NCBI RefSeq assembly: GCF_002379085.1
Contig: NZ_NBZW01000019.1
Span: 1-64,000 of the forward strand
Reading direction: 5' to 3'
Origin: Polaromonas sp. AET17H-212
Lineage (GTDB): Bacteria > Pseudomonadota > Gammaproteobacteria > Burkholderiales > Burkholderiaceae_C
Length of the DNA: 64,000 bases
The position numbers and the translations under genes are program-made. The notes beneath the pieces were generated by a model that was not told the DNA's origin, made no database searches, and worked only from the letters and a program-made list of their open reading frames with translations. Of this stretch, positions 26,766 to 35,943 are shown in pieces (the stretch's first letter is position 1; each line of letters begins with the position of its first letter).

Positions 26766-27517
26766 GGTTGCCGGAACAACCATTGCGACAAGGGCTTGGG
26801 CCGGATCTCGCAGACCCGGCTTCCGCGCCGAGCGATACAGCCCTGGGCTTCAAACAAGGCCAGCGCACGCGCCACCGATTCGCGGGTCGTGCCCAGCAGC
26901 TGCGCCAGCGCGGCGTGCGTCGGCAGTGGCACGGTCGGACCGTGGTGAACCTCCGTCAGCAGGAGCAGGCTATGGGCAACCCGTCCTGTTATCTGGGGAC
27001 GGCTGGTGGCCTGCGTCCATCCGGCGATTGTTCCAAAAGCAAGGCTGCAGGCTCCGCCGACCTGATCCCAGATCTTCTGGTCACTGCGCGCCAGGCAGGC
27101 CAGCGCTTCCGTTGATATTTCACAATACCGACCGCTGCTCAGCGCAACGCTTCCCAGCTGGTTCGGTTGTCCGAAGTAACTGCAAAGACCAACGACCGCG
27201 CCGCGTCCCAAAATGGCGACTGGATCGCTATGTCCGCCGGGGCTGCTGCGGCCCAGATACACGCTGCCGACCTTCACGACCCTCAGGTGAGGCACATGCT
27301 CGCCTTCCCGCGCCAGTACGTCGCCCTTCCTGAAGCTGTGTTCTTTGATCAGTCCTCCGCCATCGACTGAATCTTTCAGGGACAGGCCTCGCAGGACACA
27401 AAACTCGTGCGAAGCACAGTGACCGCATTTGCCAGCCGGCACTGAGCCGGCATTGGCACCTCCCAAGACTTGACCAACCGACCCACCGGGTTGAACTTTT
27501 TCGCCACTGATTTCCAC
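26762..27517 (-). CDS. FNR-like (CRP/FNR family) regulator with a four-cysteine cluster set
   Basis: The 251-residue protein has a beta-roll sensor domain (about 55-150), a long dimer helix and a C-terminal winged helix. Cys31, Cys34 and Cys40 (C-X2-C-X5-C) and Cys132 in GRYCEIS reproduce the spacing of the FNR [4Fe-4S] ligands (20, 23, 29, 122), so an oxygen-sensitive cluster is likely. The recognition helix TTRESVARALALF has Glu and Arg as in FNR, but Ala where FNR has Ser, so its site may differ from TTGAT. It is expressed with the PAS kinase. Evenly spaced half-sites lie upstream at 27627-27679. Confidence 0.88.
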   Translation of the reverse strand: MEISGEKVQPGGSVGQVLGGANAGSVPAGKCGHCASHEFCVLRGLSLKDSVDGGGLIKEHSFRKGDVLAREGEHVPHLRVVKVGSVYLGRSSPGGHSDPVAILGRGAVVGLCSYFGQPNQLGSVALSSGRYCEISTEALACLARSDQKIWDQVGGACSLAFGTIAGWTQATSRPQITGRVAHSLLLLTEVHHGPTVPLPTHAALAQLLGTTRESVARALALFEAQGCIARRGSRVCEIRPKPLSQWLFRQP

Positions 27518-27939
27518 AGATCTCGTCCGATCAAAAATCTATATTTTTTGCCAACCCCCTTAAATAAGTGTACTCAGGTTGCCATGATGGGCATCGACTC
27601 AATTACCGGCAAGATTGCGTGTTTCATCACTAAATTAACAATTAGTGACGGGCTTCGTCACTAAATGAACATTGAGTGAGATAGCTCAAAATCGCCTGCG
27701 TCCGGAACGGCTATGCGAGGGCGATGTCAAGGCGCGCTCCGGCAAGAAACCGTCAACCGGCCAGCTGCAGGCAACAGACAACAGGCAGCGCCGATACCTT
27801 GATTGCGGCACCCCCTCTTGTTTTCCCCACCCAATGAATTGGAGTCTCCCCTTCAAAAACCTGGACCCGCGTCCTCAATGCCAGCGGCTTTCAGTCCCAG
27901 TAAACCGCGGGCCCAGCCCGCAATGACCCCTCAGGGCAT
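27518..27939. other. 422-base gene-free region upstream of the FNR-like gene
   Basis: The part next to the regulator gene is AT-rich and holds the half-site array described separately. The rest, towards the helicase stop, shows no convincing coding frame, hairpin or RNA that I recognise. Confidence 0.5.
27627..27679. promoter_or_regulatory. array of four alternating TCACT/AGTGA half-sites
   Basis: TCACTAA (27627), TTAGTGA (27642), TCACTAA (27658) and TGAGTGA (27673) alternate in orientation with 15-16-15 base steps. They form two 22-base dyads whose centres are 31 bases apart, about three helical turns. The array lies 110-162 bases upstream of the FNR-like gene start, suggesting cooperative binding of a dimeric regulator. 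Confidence 0.6.
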
Positions 27940-30249
27940 TCAGGCCGGCTGCTTGTGCGGCCGCGCCCGCTGGTAGCCAACCTCCCACCAGCCCGGAAAC
28001 AGCTCGCGCACCTGGGCCAGCGCATAGCGGTCGTCAATCAGGTAGACCACGCCGTGGTCGGACTCGGTGCGGATCACCCGGCCCGCGGCCTGCACCACCT
28101 TTTGCAGGCCCGGGTACAGGTAGGTGTAGTCGTAACCCTTGCCGAAACTGGCCTCCATGCGCTGCTTGATCTGCTCGTTGACCGGGTTGATCTGCGGCAG
28201 GCCCAGGGTGGCGATAAAGGCGCCGATCATGCGTTTGCCCGGCAGGTCGATGCCCTCGGCAAACGCGCCGCCGAGCACGGCAAAACCGATGCCGCGCGAA
28301 ACTGGCGTAAAGCGCTCGAGAAAGCCGCGCTTGGCGCTTTCCTCCATGCCGCGCGACTGCTCCCAGACCGGAATCGCCGGGTAACGCGCCTTGAACAGTT
28401 CGGCCAGTTGCTGCAGGTAGTCGAAGCTGCTGACAAAACTCAGGTAGTTGCCGGGCGCCGCCGCGTATTGCCGGGCCATCAGGTCGACCATGGGTGACAG
28501 CGAATGCCCGCGATGCTGGAAACGCGTGGACACATCGTCCACCACCTGCACCGAGAGCTGCTCGGCCCGGAACGGCGAGGCCACATCGATCCAGGCGGTG
28601 TCCTCGGGCAGGCCCAGCATGTCGCTGTAGTAGTGCGCCGGGCTCAGCGTCGCCGAGAACAGCGCCGCCGAACGTGCCGCCGCAAACCGCTGCGACAGAA
28701 AACCCGCCGGCACGACGTTTCGCAGGCACAAGACGGCGCCGCCCCCGCTGCCCGCGGCCTCGGTGATGTCGAACAGCGAATGCGTATCGAGCAGCTCGGC
28801 CATGCGCGAGAAATGCAGCACCTCGAAGAAAAAATCCTGCAGCCTGCCGTCGATGCCGGCCGGGTGATCGGCCAGGTGGTCCAGGATGGCGCTGGCCGTC
28901 TGCTGCAGCGCGCCACGAAAGGCCTGCGGCACCTCGTCGTACACCTGGTAAGCCTCGGCCTGGTCCTGGTGCAGCTCAGACCAGCTGCGCTGGAGGCGGT
29001 CCAGCACACGTTTGATGGCCACCGGCGCACCCTGCCGCGCCAGCGCCAGGCGGACCGGGTCCAGCTCGGCCGAATACATCTTGCGCGCGCGCTCGACCAG
29101 GTTGTGCGCCTCGTCGACCAGCACGCTGACGCGCCACTGGTTGGCCAGCGTCTGCGCGTACAGCATGGCGTTGATATCGAAGTAGTAGTTGTAGTCGCCG
29201 ATGACCACATCGCTCCAGTGCAGCAGGTCCTGGCCGAGGTAATACGGGCAGACCCCGTGCACCAGCGCCACCTCGCGCAGCGCGCCCTGGTCGAGCGGGC
29301 CGGCCACGGCCACCGCGGCACGCCGCGCGGCCGGCAGGCGGTCGTAAAAACCCCGGGCCAGCGGGCAGGCGTCGCCGTGGCAGGCTTTGTCCGGGTGTTC
29401 ACAGGCCTTGCCCTTGGCCACCAGTTCCAGCACACGCAGCGGCAGCGCCGGCGCGCTGCGCTGGATGCGGGCCACGGCGTCCAGCGCCAGCTGGCGGCCC
29501 GGCGTCTTGGCCGCGAGGAAAAACACCTTGTCGAGCTGCTGCGTCGGGCAGGCCTTGAGCAGCGGAAACAGCGTGCCCACGGTTTTGCCAATGCCGGTGG
29601 GCGCCTGCGCCATCAGGCAGCGGCCGCTGCTGGCCGACTTGTAGACCGCTTCGGCGAGGTCGCGCTGGCCGGGGCGAAAATGCTCGTGCGGAAATGCCAG
29701 GGTCTGCAACGCCTCGTTGCGCGCGGCGCGGTGGGCCATCTCCTGGCGGGCCCAGTCGAGGAAATGGTTGCATTGTTCTTCAAAAAAAACTTCCAGCTCG
29801 GCGGCGCTGAAGGCTTCGGTCAGCAGGGTTTCGTCCTGCGTGGCGATGTTGAAATACACCAGCGCCAACTTGACCTGGGACAAGCCTTCTTTCTGGCAAA
29901 GCAGGTGGCCGTAGACCTTGAGCTGTGCCCAGTGCAGATGGCGGTGGTTGGCGCGCATGGCCTCCAGGTCGCCGCGAAAGGTCTTGACCTCTTCGAGCTG
30001 GCCGAGTTCGGGGTCGTAGCCGTCGGCGCGGCCGCGCACCAGCAAGTCCTTGTAGACCCCGCTCAGGCTGACTTCGGTCTGGTAGTGTGCCGGCCGGCGC
30101 ATCGCCACCATGCGGTGGCCCGCCATGCCTTCGAGGGCCGACGGTGAGGGCGTGAAGCGCACATCGAGGTCGCCGAGCTTGGCCGTGAATTCACACAGCG
30201 CACGCACGGCGACAACGTAGGGCTTGTCCTGGTCGATGGCGGTCGTCAT
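27940..30249 (-). CDS. XPD/DinG-type FeS helicase with N-terminal PD-(D/E)XK nuclease-like domain
   Basis: The 769 residues combine two modules. Residues 1-165 resemble a PD-(D/E)XK nuclease: Asp76 in RGRADGY, EEVK at 86-89, then a QxxxY motif at 109-113 (QLKVY). The helicase part has Walker A (QAPTGIGKT), FeS-cluster cysteines between about 278 and 345 (KACEHPDKACHGDACPLARGF, GVCPYY), DEAH (LVDEAHN) and motif VI QAAGRVIRTESDHG. It would unwind DNA 5' to 3' in repair of blocked or R-loop DNA. The gene stands alone. Confidence 0.88.
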   Translation of the reverse strand: MTTAIDQDKPYVVAVRALCEFTAKLGDLDVRFTPSPSALEGMAGHRMVAMRRPAHYQTEVSLSGVYKDLLVRGRADGYDPELGQLEEVKTFRGDLEAMRANHRHLHWAQLKVYGHLLCQKEGLSQVKLALVYFNIATQDETLLTEAFSAAELEVFFEEQCNHFLDWARQEMAHRAARNEALQTLAFPHEHFRPGQRDLAEAVYKSASSGRCLMAQAPTGIGKTVGTLFPLLKACPTQQLDKVFFLAAKTPGRQLALDAVARIQRSAPALPLRVLELVAKGKACEHPDKACHGDACPLARGFYDRLPAARRAAVAVAGPLDQGALREVALVHGVCPYYLGQDLLHWSDVVIGDYNYYFDINAMLYAQTLANQWRVSVLVDEAHNLVERARKMYSAELDPVRLALARQGAPVAIKRVLDRLQRSWSELHQDQAEAYQVYDEVPQAFRGALQQTASAILDHLADHPAGIDGRLQDFFFEVLHFSRMAELLDTHSLFDITEAAGSGGGAVLCLRNVVPAGFLSQRFAAARSAALFSATLSPAHYYSDMLGLPEDTAWIDVASPFRAEQLSVQVVDDVSTRFQHRGHSLSPMVDLMARQYAAAPGNYLSFVSSFDYLQQLAELFKARYPAIPVWEQSRGMEESAKRGFLERFTPVSRGIGFAVLGGAFAEGIDLPGKRMIGAFIATLGLPQINPVNEQIKQRMEASFGKGYDYTYLYPGLQKVVQAAGRVIRTESDHGVVYLIDDRYALAQVRELFPGWWEVGYQRARPHKQPA

Positions 30250-30366
30250 GGAAGGCGGTCTGGGTCGGGTTGCAAGGGGGGGCTGTATGAATAACCAGTA
30301 TTGTAGCCAGCACCCGCAAGGATGGCGCCGCGGTCAGGTGGCGCCCTGCAGGCACGCCTTCGGGAC

Positions 30367-30792
30367 CTACTTCGAGTTCCAGAACTTCTGCATCTCGACA
30401 AAAAGAAAGGACGCCGTCCAGGTGATCAGCACCAGGCCGGTCAAGGACTCGATGCCCGTCAGGAAGCGCAGGTCACCGGTGGGCTGGATGTCGCCGAAAC
30501 CCAGCGTGGTGAAGGTCGTGAAGGAAAAATACACGCAGTCCATCAGGCTGCCATCGAAGTTTCCCGTCAGACGGCCCCAGGCCTTGGCGTGGTGCATGAA
30601 ATAGTAGGCGGAGGCAAACACCCAGACCTCCACCGCGTGGGCCAGCAGCGCGCCGCCGACGCCCAGCAGGATGCGCAGGCGGTGCCGGATCTTCACCCGG
30701 GCCAGCAGCAGGGTCAGCCGCAGCAGGCACTCGTAGTGAATGATCACAGCGATGGACACGACGGCAATATTGGCCAGCACCACAGTGAACAC
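30367..30792 (-). CDS. small two-pore-helix ion channel protein
   Basis: The 141-residue membrane protein has hydrophobic segments at about 1-20, 40-65 and 108-130. A pore loop between the last two is VYFSFTTFTTLGFGDIQPTGDLRFLTG. The filter TLGFGD is a variant of TVGYGD of K+ channels (Pfam Ion_trans_2), and the cytoplasmic regulatory RCK domain is missing. It is probably a tetrameric K+ or nonselective channel. It lies alone between the helicase and the cobalamin operon end; the spacing gives no operon clue. Confidence 0.85.
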   Translation of the reverse strand: MFTVVLANIAVVSIAVIIHYECLLRLTLLLARVKIRHRLRILLGVGGALLAHAVEVWVFASAYYFMHHAKAWGRLTGNFDGSLMDCVYFSFTTFTTLGFGDIQPTGDLRFLTGIESLTGLVLITWTASFLFVEMQKFWNSK

Positions 30793-30890
30793 GGTTACCC
30801 TTCGAATGCTTGTTGAAAAACGCGGAAGCCTTCATGCCGCCGGAGCGCGAAAGGCGGTGCACCGCAACTATAAGCCCGCCCCGCGGCCCG

Positions 30891-32369
30891 TCAGGCAGCG
30901 CGCCCGGGCGCGGGTGCGATCAGCGCGTCCAGCACCCCAGCTTCGAAATGCCGCCCGATGTAGTCGGCCAGGCCCTCAAACACCGACTCCAGCGTCGGCG
31001 TGCTGGCCCCGAACAGCGCATGCAACACGGCCGGGTCCTCAAACAGGCCGTGCAGGTAGACGCCCAGCACATTGCCGCTGCCGTTTTGCCAGGCCAGCCC
31101 GTCGGGCAGCACGGCGTGCGCCACATCGCCGGCCGCGGCCATGGCGCTGTGCGGCGCGGTCTGCCCGTGGTGGATTTCGTAGCCCTGCACCTCCACGCCG
31201 GACAAGGCCGACCACGGGCCGCCGACCGATGCAAAACGCGCCTGCCGGTGCTGCACGGTTTTGCCGGTTTCAAACAGCGTGACCACCGGCAGCAGCCCCA
31301 GGCCCGGCCCGTTGCCGTCGATGCCGTGCGGATCGATCAGCGCTTCGCCCAGCATCTGCAGACCGCCGCAAATGCCGAGCACCGCCCCGCCGCGTCCGGC
31401 GTGTGCGGCAATCGCGCCGTCCAGCCCCTGCGCGCGCAGCCAGGCCAGGTCGCCGCTCGTGTGTTTGGAGCCGGGCAGGATGATCCAGTCGGCAGGCAGC
31501 AGACCCGCCAGCTCGCCCGGGCTGCGCACCCACTTCAGGTGGATGCCGGGCACATTCTTGAGCGGCTGGAATTCGTCAAGGTTGCTGATGCGCGGGTAGG
31601 CAATCACCGCCACCGTTCGGGTCACCGCCCCCGAGGCCTTGCTGCGATCATCAAAAACACCGTCTTCCTCGGGAAGGCCGTGTTGCCACCACATCGGCAG
31701 GGTCGCCACCGTGGGCACGCCGGTCAGGTCCTGCAGCATCTGCGGGCCGGGGGCGAGCAGGCCGGCGTCGCCGCGGAACTTGTTGAGCACAAACCCCCTG
31801 ATCAGCCGGCGTTCCGCTTCGTCGAGCATGGCCCAGGTGCCGTAGAGGTGCGCAAAGGCGCCGCCGCGGTCGATGTCGGTGACCAGCAGGCAGGCCGCGT
31901 TGGCGTGTTGCGCGACGCGCATGTTGACGATGTCGCTGTCCTTGAGATTGATCTCGGCCGGCGAGCCCGCGCCTTCGATCACGACGACGTCGTTTTCTTC
32001 CAGCAGTTCGTCGAGGGCCTGCGCAATCACCGGCCAGACCGAGGCGCTGCGGCCGCGCCAGGCCATGCGCGAGAGTTCGGCGTTGACCTGGCCCATCAGG
32101 ATCACCTGGCTGTGTGTGTCTTTCTCGGGCTTGAGCAGCAGCGGGTTCATGCGCACCTCGGGCACGGCGCGTGCGGCGAGCGCCTGGAAGTATTGCGCGC
32201 TGCCGATTTCACCCTGGGTGACCACCCTGGCGTTGTTGCTCATGTTCTGCGCCTTGAAGGGCGCGACCTTGAGGCCCTGGTTGGCGTAGTAGCGGCACAG
32301 CGCGGTGGTCAGCCAGCTTTTGCCGGCGCCGCTGGTGGTGCCCAGAACCATCACGCTTTTGGCGCTCAT
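30891..32369 (-). CDS. cobQ: cobyric acid synthase
   Basis: This enzyme amidates adenosylcobyrinic acid a,c-diamide at four carboxylates using glutamine and ATP. The 492 residues begin at ATG 32369, overlapping the upstream stop by four bases. The ATP domain has the P-loop VLGTTSGAGKSWLTTALCRYYANQG and MSNNARV. The glutamine amidotransferase domain has the nucleophile Cys in VLGICGGLQMLG and the His in GYEIHHGQT. It is the last gene of the riboswitch-controlled operon. Confidence 0.95.
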   Translation of the reverse strand: MSAKSVMVLGTTSGAGKSWLTTALCRYYANQGLKVAPFKAQNMSNNARVVTQGEIGSAQYFQALAARAVPEVRMNPLLLKPEKDTHSQVILMGQVNAELSRMAWRGRSASVWPVIAQALDELLEENDVVVIEGAGSPAEINLKDSDIVNMRVAQHANAACLLVTDIDRGGAFAHLYGTWAMLDEAERRLIRGFVLNKFRGDAGLLAPGPQMLQDLTGVPTVATLPMWWQHGLPEEDGVFDDRSKASGAVTRTVAVIAYPRISNLDEFQPLKNVPGIHLKWVRSPGELAGLLPADWIILPGSKHTSGDLAWLRAQGLDGAIAAHAGRGGAVLGICGGLQMLGEALIDPHGIDGNGPGLGLLPVVTLFETGKTVQHRQARFASVGGPWSALSGVEVQGYEIHHGQTAPHSAMAAAGDVAHAVLPDGLAWQNGSGNVLGVYLHGLFEDPAVLHALFGASTPTLESVFEGLADYIGRHFEAGVLDALIAPAPGRAA

Positions 32370-33382
32370 GTTGCTTTCCTGATGATGTGTTGCCACGCAT
32401 TGTGCAATGCGCCCTGTGCCGCCGGCGCCAGCACCCCCAGCCGCACCTGCCCCGGCAAACCGAAGGACGTGGTGTCGCGCAGCTTGATGCCCTGCCCGCG
32501 CAGTTCGGCCAGCAGCTGCGGCAGGTTCATGCCGTGCGGCAGCAGCGGCCGCGCGCAGAAAAAATTGGCGGCACTGGGCAGGCAGGTCCAGCCCATCGCT
32601 TCACACAGCGCGATCTGCCGCGCTTTCCATTCGCGCAGCGTGGCCAGGCTGGCGACCAGCCAGGCTTGCACCTCGGGCGTGGTCCAGGTTTGCAGCATGG
32701 CCACGCCATGCGCGCCGACCGGCCACGACGGCGCCAGTTTGTCGAGCTGCACCACCGCATCGCCGGCATCGGGTGGCGCAATCACATAGGCGGCGCGCAC
32801 GCCGGTCAGGCCCAGCGCCTTGTTTGGTGTCCAGAGTTGCCAGAAATTTTGCAGCGTCTCTTCAGGCAGCGCGAGGGCACCTTCGAGCCGCAGCGGCTCG
32901 TACGCGCGGTCCAGCACACACAGCGCCCTCGGATCAAGGAGTTCCCCGAGAGCGGGCTGCGCCGCCCCCAGCGGACTGGACGGGTCGCAGGCCCAGCACA
33001 GTTGCGCCAGCGCCGGCTGCGCCACCACCGGCAGCTTCCACACCTGCGCCGCCTGGGCGTAGTCGCCATAACTGTGTGGCGGCAACCAGACCGCCGTGGC
33101 GCCACGCTGCACCGCCAGCGCGGTGATACGGAAGATGAACTCGCTGGCGCTGCCGGCCAGCAGCACACGTTGCGCATCCACCCTGTGGAAGGCGGCGAGC
33201 TGCCGGCGCAGGGCAGCATACCCGGCATCGGGATAGCGGCCGGCGTCGGCCTGCTGCACCGCAGCCAGCGCCGCGGGACAGGGTCCACCGGCATGGCTGT
33301 TGGTCGAAAAATCATGCAGCGACACGCCAGCGCTGTCGGGGCCACCGTGAACCCGCGTGAAAGCCGGCGCGCCGTGACTCAT
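32366..33382 (-). CDS. cobC: threonine-phosphate decarboxylase-type PLP aminotransferase
   Basis: This 338-residue fold-type I PLP enzyme resembles histidinol-phosphate aminotransferase. It has VSLHDFSTNSHAGGPCPAAL (where other members read NP.G), GSASEFIFRITALA, LPPHSYGDY, the PLP-Lys in WTPNKALGLTGVRAAYV and a C-terminal GQVRLGVL. In cobalamin operons this enzyme makes (R)-1-aminopropan-2-ol phosphate from L-threonine phosphate. ATG 33382 overlaps the cbiB stop; the longer frame through cbiB is a shadow. In the Salmonella naming the same role is CobD. Confidence 0.88.
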   Translation of the reverse strand: MSHGAPAFTRVHGGPDSAGVSLHDFSTNSHAGGPCPAALAAVQQADAGRYPDAGYAALRRQLAAFHRVDAQRVLLAGSASEFIFRITALAVQRGATAVWLPPHSYGDYAQAAQVWKLPVVAQPALAQLCWACDPSSPLGAAQPALGELLDPRALCVLDRAYEPLRLEGALALPEETLQNFWQLWTPNKALGLTGVRAAYVIAPPDAGDAVVQLDKLAPSWPVGAHGVAMLQTWTTPEVQAWLVASLATLREWKARQIALCEAMGWTCLPSAANFFCARPLLPHGMNLPQLLAELRGQGIKLRDTTSFGLPGQVRLGVLAPAAQGALHNAWQHIIRKAT

Positions 33383-34383
33383 GGGGTCAGCCCCCAGCCC
33401 AGCCCCGTCGCTATCAAAATAATAGCTATCTTCGCAGACAGTACAAGGGTAACCACCGCTTTCGATGCATAACGCTGGGCCAAGGCGGTGTCGGCAGGCA
33501 GCGGTGGCCGTCCCGCCGCGTTGAGCGTGTAGATGCCAGGCTTGCGCAAGCTGACCCCGAGGGCCAGGGCCATGGCCGCCATCGGCCAGCCGCTGTTGGG
33601 CGACGGGGTTTTGGCCGCTTCCCGGCACAGCGCAGCGGTCGGCAGGCCGTGCGCCACCAGCGCCAGCAGCCAGGCCGTCAGGCGCGCCGGCAACCAAGAC
33701 AACAGGTCGTCGGCACGCGCCGCCCACTTGCCGGCCCACTCCCAGTGCTGGCCGCGGTGCATGCCGCGGTAGCCCCACATCGCATCGGCGGTGTTGGCGA
33801 AACGGTAGATGGCGGCGCCGGGCAGGCCGAAAAGAACAAACCAGAAAATGGGCGCCACCACCGAGTCGTTGAGGTTTTCGGCGAGGGATTCGATCGCACT
33901 TTCGCGCACCTCGCTTTCGCTGAGCAGCGCGGTGTCGCGGCTGACCAGCCAGGACAGGCGCTCGCGCCCGGCCACCAGCGACTGCTGCAGCGCGGCCTCG
34001 ACCGCGCCGGCTTCGTCGTGCAGCATGCGCCAGGAAAACAGGGTCTTTAGCACCCAGCCCATCAACAGCAGCACCAACAAGGCGAGCAGCGCTGTCTGCG
34101 GGCCGGGCGCTGCGACCAGGCGGGCGACCTGCGCAAAGGCCAGCACCTGCAGCCCCCCGGCCAGTGCACCCACCACCACCACGCCCAGCCACCAGGCCAG
34201 GGCGCCGGACACAAAGGCCGGCGCCGGCGGCAAGGAAGAAACAATACGTCCGCACGCCTCGAGGTAACGCCCCATGGCCACCACCGGGTGCCAGGTGGCA
34301 CGCGGCTCGCCCCAGCGCCAGTCGATGGCCAGCGCCAGTCCCAGGGCGAGCAGCAGGCCGCTGGCCAGCGCGACCAGGGCCAT
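33379..34383 (-). CDS. cbiB: adenosylcobinamide-phosphate synthase
   Basis: The integral membrane enzyme joins aminopropanol (phosphate) to adenosylcobyric acid. From ATG 34383, with AGGA just upstream, it has 334 residues; ATG 34419 is an alternative. Family motifs are DWRWGEPRATWHPVVAMGRYLEAC, SLVAGRERLSWLVSRDT, ESAIESLAENLNDSVVAPIFWFVLFGLPGAAIYRFANTADAMWGYR and ALCREAAKTPSPNSGWPMAAMA. A 169-base gap to cobO contains a short hairpin (CCGTAC/GTACGG, 34487-34502). The last transmembrane stretch is encoded by a copy of the dispersed repeat at 33422-33457. Confidence 0.92.
   Translation of the reverse strand: MALVALASGLLLALGLALAIDWRWGEPRATWHPVVAMGRYLEACGRIVSSLPPAPAFVSGALAWWLGVVVVGALAGGLQVLAFAQVARLVAAPGPQTALLALLVLLLMGWVLKTLFSWRMLHDEAGAVEAALQQSLVAGRERLSWLVSRDTALLSESEVRESAIESLAENLNDSVVAPIFWFVLFGLPGAAIYRFANTADAMWGYRGMHRGQHWEWAGKWAARADDLLSWLPARLTAWLLALVAHGLPTAALCREAAKTPSPNSGWPMAAMALALGVSLRKPGIYTLNAAGRPPLPADTALAQRYASKAVVTLVLSAKIAIILIATGLGWGLTP
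33422..33457 (+). repeat. dispersed 36-bp repeat inside the cbiB 3' end
   Basis: ATAGCTATCTTCGCAGACAG, then a stretch including ACAAGGG, aligns without gaps to the minus-strand copy at 7287-7322 (ATAGCTGTCGGCGCAGG...ACAAGGG). It is read antisense in frame as part of the C-terminal hydrophobic segment of CbiB. Confidence 0.45.
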
Positions 34384-34552
34384 CACATCCTGCAAGAGGG
34401 GGAACAAGACCAGCAACATCAGCCAGCGGAGTCGAAGATGCCGGGAAATCGTAGCGAGCAGCCCAAGGTCGCGCTGAGGACCGGAGCCGTACAAGCGTAC
34501 GGTGCGGACCGCAAGTGCGAGATTGGGTTGCGCAGTGGATTGACGGGCATCT

Positions 34553-35134
34553 TCAGTCTTCGATGCCGCGCTGCGCGGGAATACCGGCCTTGAAGGCATG
34601 CTTGACCAAGGTCATCTCGGTCACGGTGTCGGCCAGTTCGATGATTTCGGGCGGGCAACGGCGGCCGGTGATGACCACATGCACGTCTTGCGGCCGGTCC
34701 CTGAGCGTCTGCAGCACATCGTCGAGCGGCATCCAGCCGTAGATCAGCGGGTAGGTCAGCTCGTCGAGCACCACCATGAAGTTGTCGCCGCTCAAAATCG
34801 CGGCCTTGGCTTTTTCCCAGCCCATACGTGCCAGCTGGGCCGAGTGCTCCAGGTCCTGGCTTTTCCAGCTGAAGCCGTCGCCCAGGCCTTCGATCGGAAT
34901 GCCCAGTTGCTCGAACATGCGGTGCTCGCCGAAACGCGCACTCGGCACCTTCATGAACTGGAAAATCTTCACGGCCTTGCCGTGCACATGGTGGCGGCCG
35001 TGCGCGCGCAGTGCCAGGCCAAACGCCGCCGTGCTTTTGCCCTTGCCGTCGCCGGTGTTGACGATGATCAGGCCGCGGCGTTCGCCCTCGGGTTTGTCGT
35101 AAGGCTTGTCGGTCGGGGGAGTTTCGATGTGCAT
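34553..35134 (-). CDS. cobO: cob(I)alamin adenosyltransferase
   Basis: This is the CobA/CobO/BtuR type with 193 residues. It shows the unusual P-loop [19 protein letters not shown], a conserved KIFQFMK strand, [34 protein letters not shown] and [19 protein letters not shown]. It transfers the 5'-deoxyadenosyl group from ATP to Co(I) corrinoids. ATG 35134 ([12 protein letters not shown]) is 17 bases after the btuD stop; longer frames overlap btuD and are not used. Confidence 0.95.
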   Translation of the reverse strand: MHIETPPTDKPYDKPEGERRGLIIVNTGDGKGKSTAAFGLALRAHGRHHVHGKAVKIFQFMKVPSARFGEHRMFEQLGIPIEGLGDGFSWKSQDLEHSAQLARMGWEKAKAAILSGDNFMVVLDELTYPLIYGWMPLDDVLQTLRDRPQDVHVVITGRRCPPEIIELADTVTEMTLVKHAFKAGIPAQRGIED

Positions 35135-35151
35135 GGACGGTCTTCTCTTGG

Positions 35152-35943
35152 TTATAGCTTCGGCACAGCCAGCCACTGGCCGGCCAGCGGGTGCACGGCG
35201 ATGCGGTGGTCGAACACCGTCTCGAGCGCGCGGTGGGTGGCCGCGTCGCCGCAAGCCCCCTGGTGAACGATGCGGCCCTGGTCCATGAGCACCAGCTCAT
35301 CGGCCTGCAGCGCAAACGAAATTTCATGCAGCACGCTGACGACGGTTTTGCCTTCGGCCACCAGGGAACGCACCATCAGCAGCCAGTCGGTCTGGTGCGG
35401 CGGGTCGAGGTTGGCCAGCGGTTCGTCCATCAGCAGCACCTGCGCCTCCACCGCCAGCGCACGCGCGAGCAACACGCGCTGGCGCTCGCCGCCCGAGAGC
35501 TGGCCGAGGGCGCGCGCGCGCCAGTCCCAGGCCTGCGTGGCGCGCAGCGCGCGTTCGACGGCGGCATGGTCGGCGGCGCTGGGCGCGGCCAGCCAGGCCT
35601 GGTGCGGCAGGCGGCCCAGCATGGCCACGTCGTAAGCCGTCAGGTCATCGGCCGAACTTTCGTTCTGGCCCAGCCAGGACAGCTGCTGCGCACGCTGGCG
35701 CCCGCGCAGGCTGGCCAGCGGCTGGCCCAGCAAGGCCACCGCGCCGTGGTGCGGCAACAGGCCCGCCAGCACCTTGAGCAGGGTGGACTTGCCGGCGCCG
35801 TTGGGGCCGACGATGCTGGTCCAGCGCGCGGCCGGCAGCGCCAGCGAGATGTCGTGCAGGACCTCGACATTTCCGAGACTGGCCCTGATGGAACGGGCGT
35901 CAATAGCTGCTGAATCCACAACAACTGAAACGGCGTCTGGCAT
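35152..35943 (-). CDS. btuD: cobalamin ABC transporter ATPase
   Basis: This is the cytoplasmic ATPase of the vitamin B12 importer. The 263 residues include Walker A ([20 protein letters not shown]), the Q-loop, signature [16 protein letters not shown], Walker [17 protein letters not shown] and the H-switch [12 protein letters not shown]. The start is either ATG 35943 or GTG 35946; the GTG would give a four-base overlap with btuC like the other junctions of this operon. Confidence 0.93.
   Translation of the reverse strand: MPDAVSVVVDSAAIDARSIRASLGNVEVLHDISLALPAARWTSIVGPNGAGKSTLLKVLAGLLPHHGAVALLGQPLASLRGRQRAQQLSWLGQNESSADDLTAYDVAMLGRLPHQAWLAAPSAADHAAVERALRATQAWDWRARALGQLSGGERQRVLLARALAVEAQVLLMDEPLANLDPPHQTDWLLMVRSLVAEGKTVVSVLHEISFALQADELVLMDQGRIVHQGACGDAATHRALETVFDHRIAVHPLAGQWLAVPKL

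Noticed and set aside
28504..30147. 547-residue plus-strand frame opposite the helicase
   Set aside because: The helicase on the minus strand has all catalytic motifs; the opposite frame shows none and is a shadow.
30810..32789. 659-residue plus-strand frame opposite cobQ and cobC
   Set aside because: Same argument: antisense to two well-identified enzymes, with Gln/Arg/His-rich low-complexity translation.
32366..34255. 629-residue frame apparently fusing cbiB and cobC
   Set aside because: The upstream half is an out-of-frame reading of cbiB; the ATGA at 33379-33382 marks separate genes.
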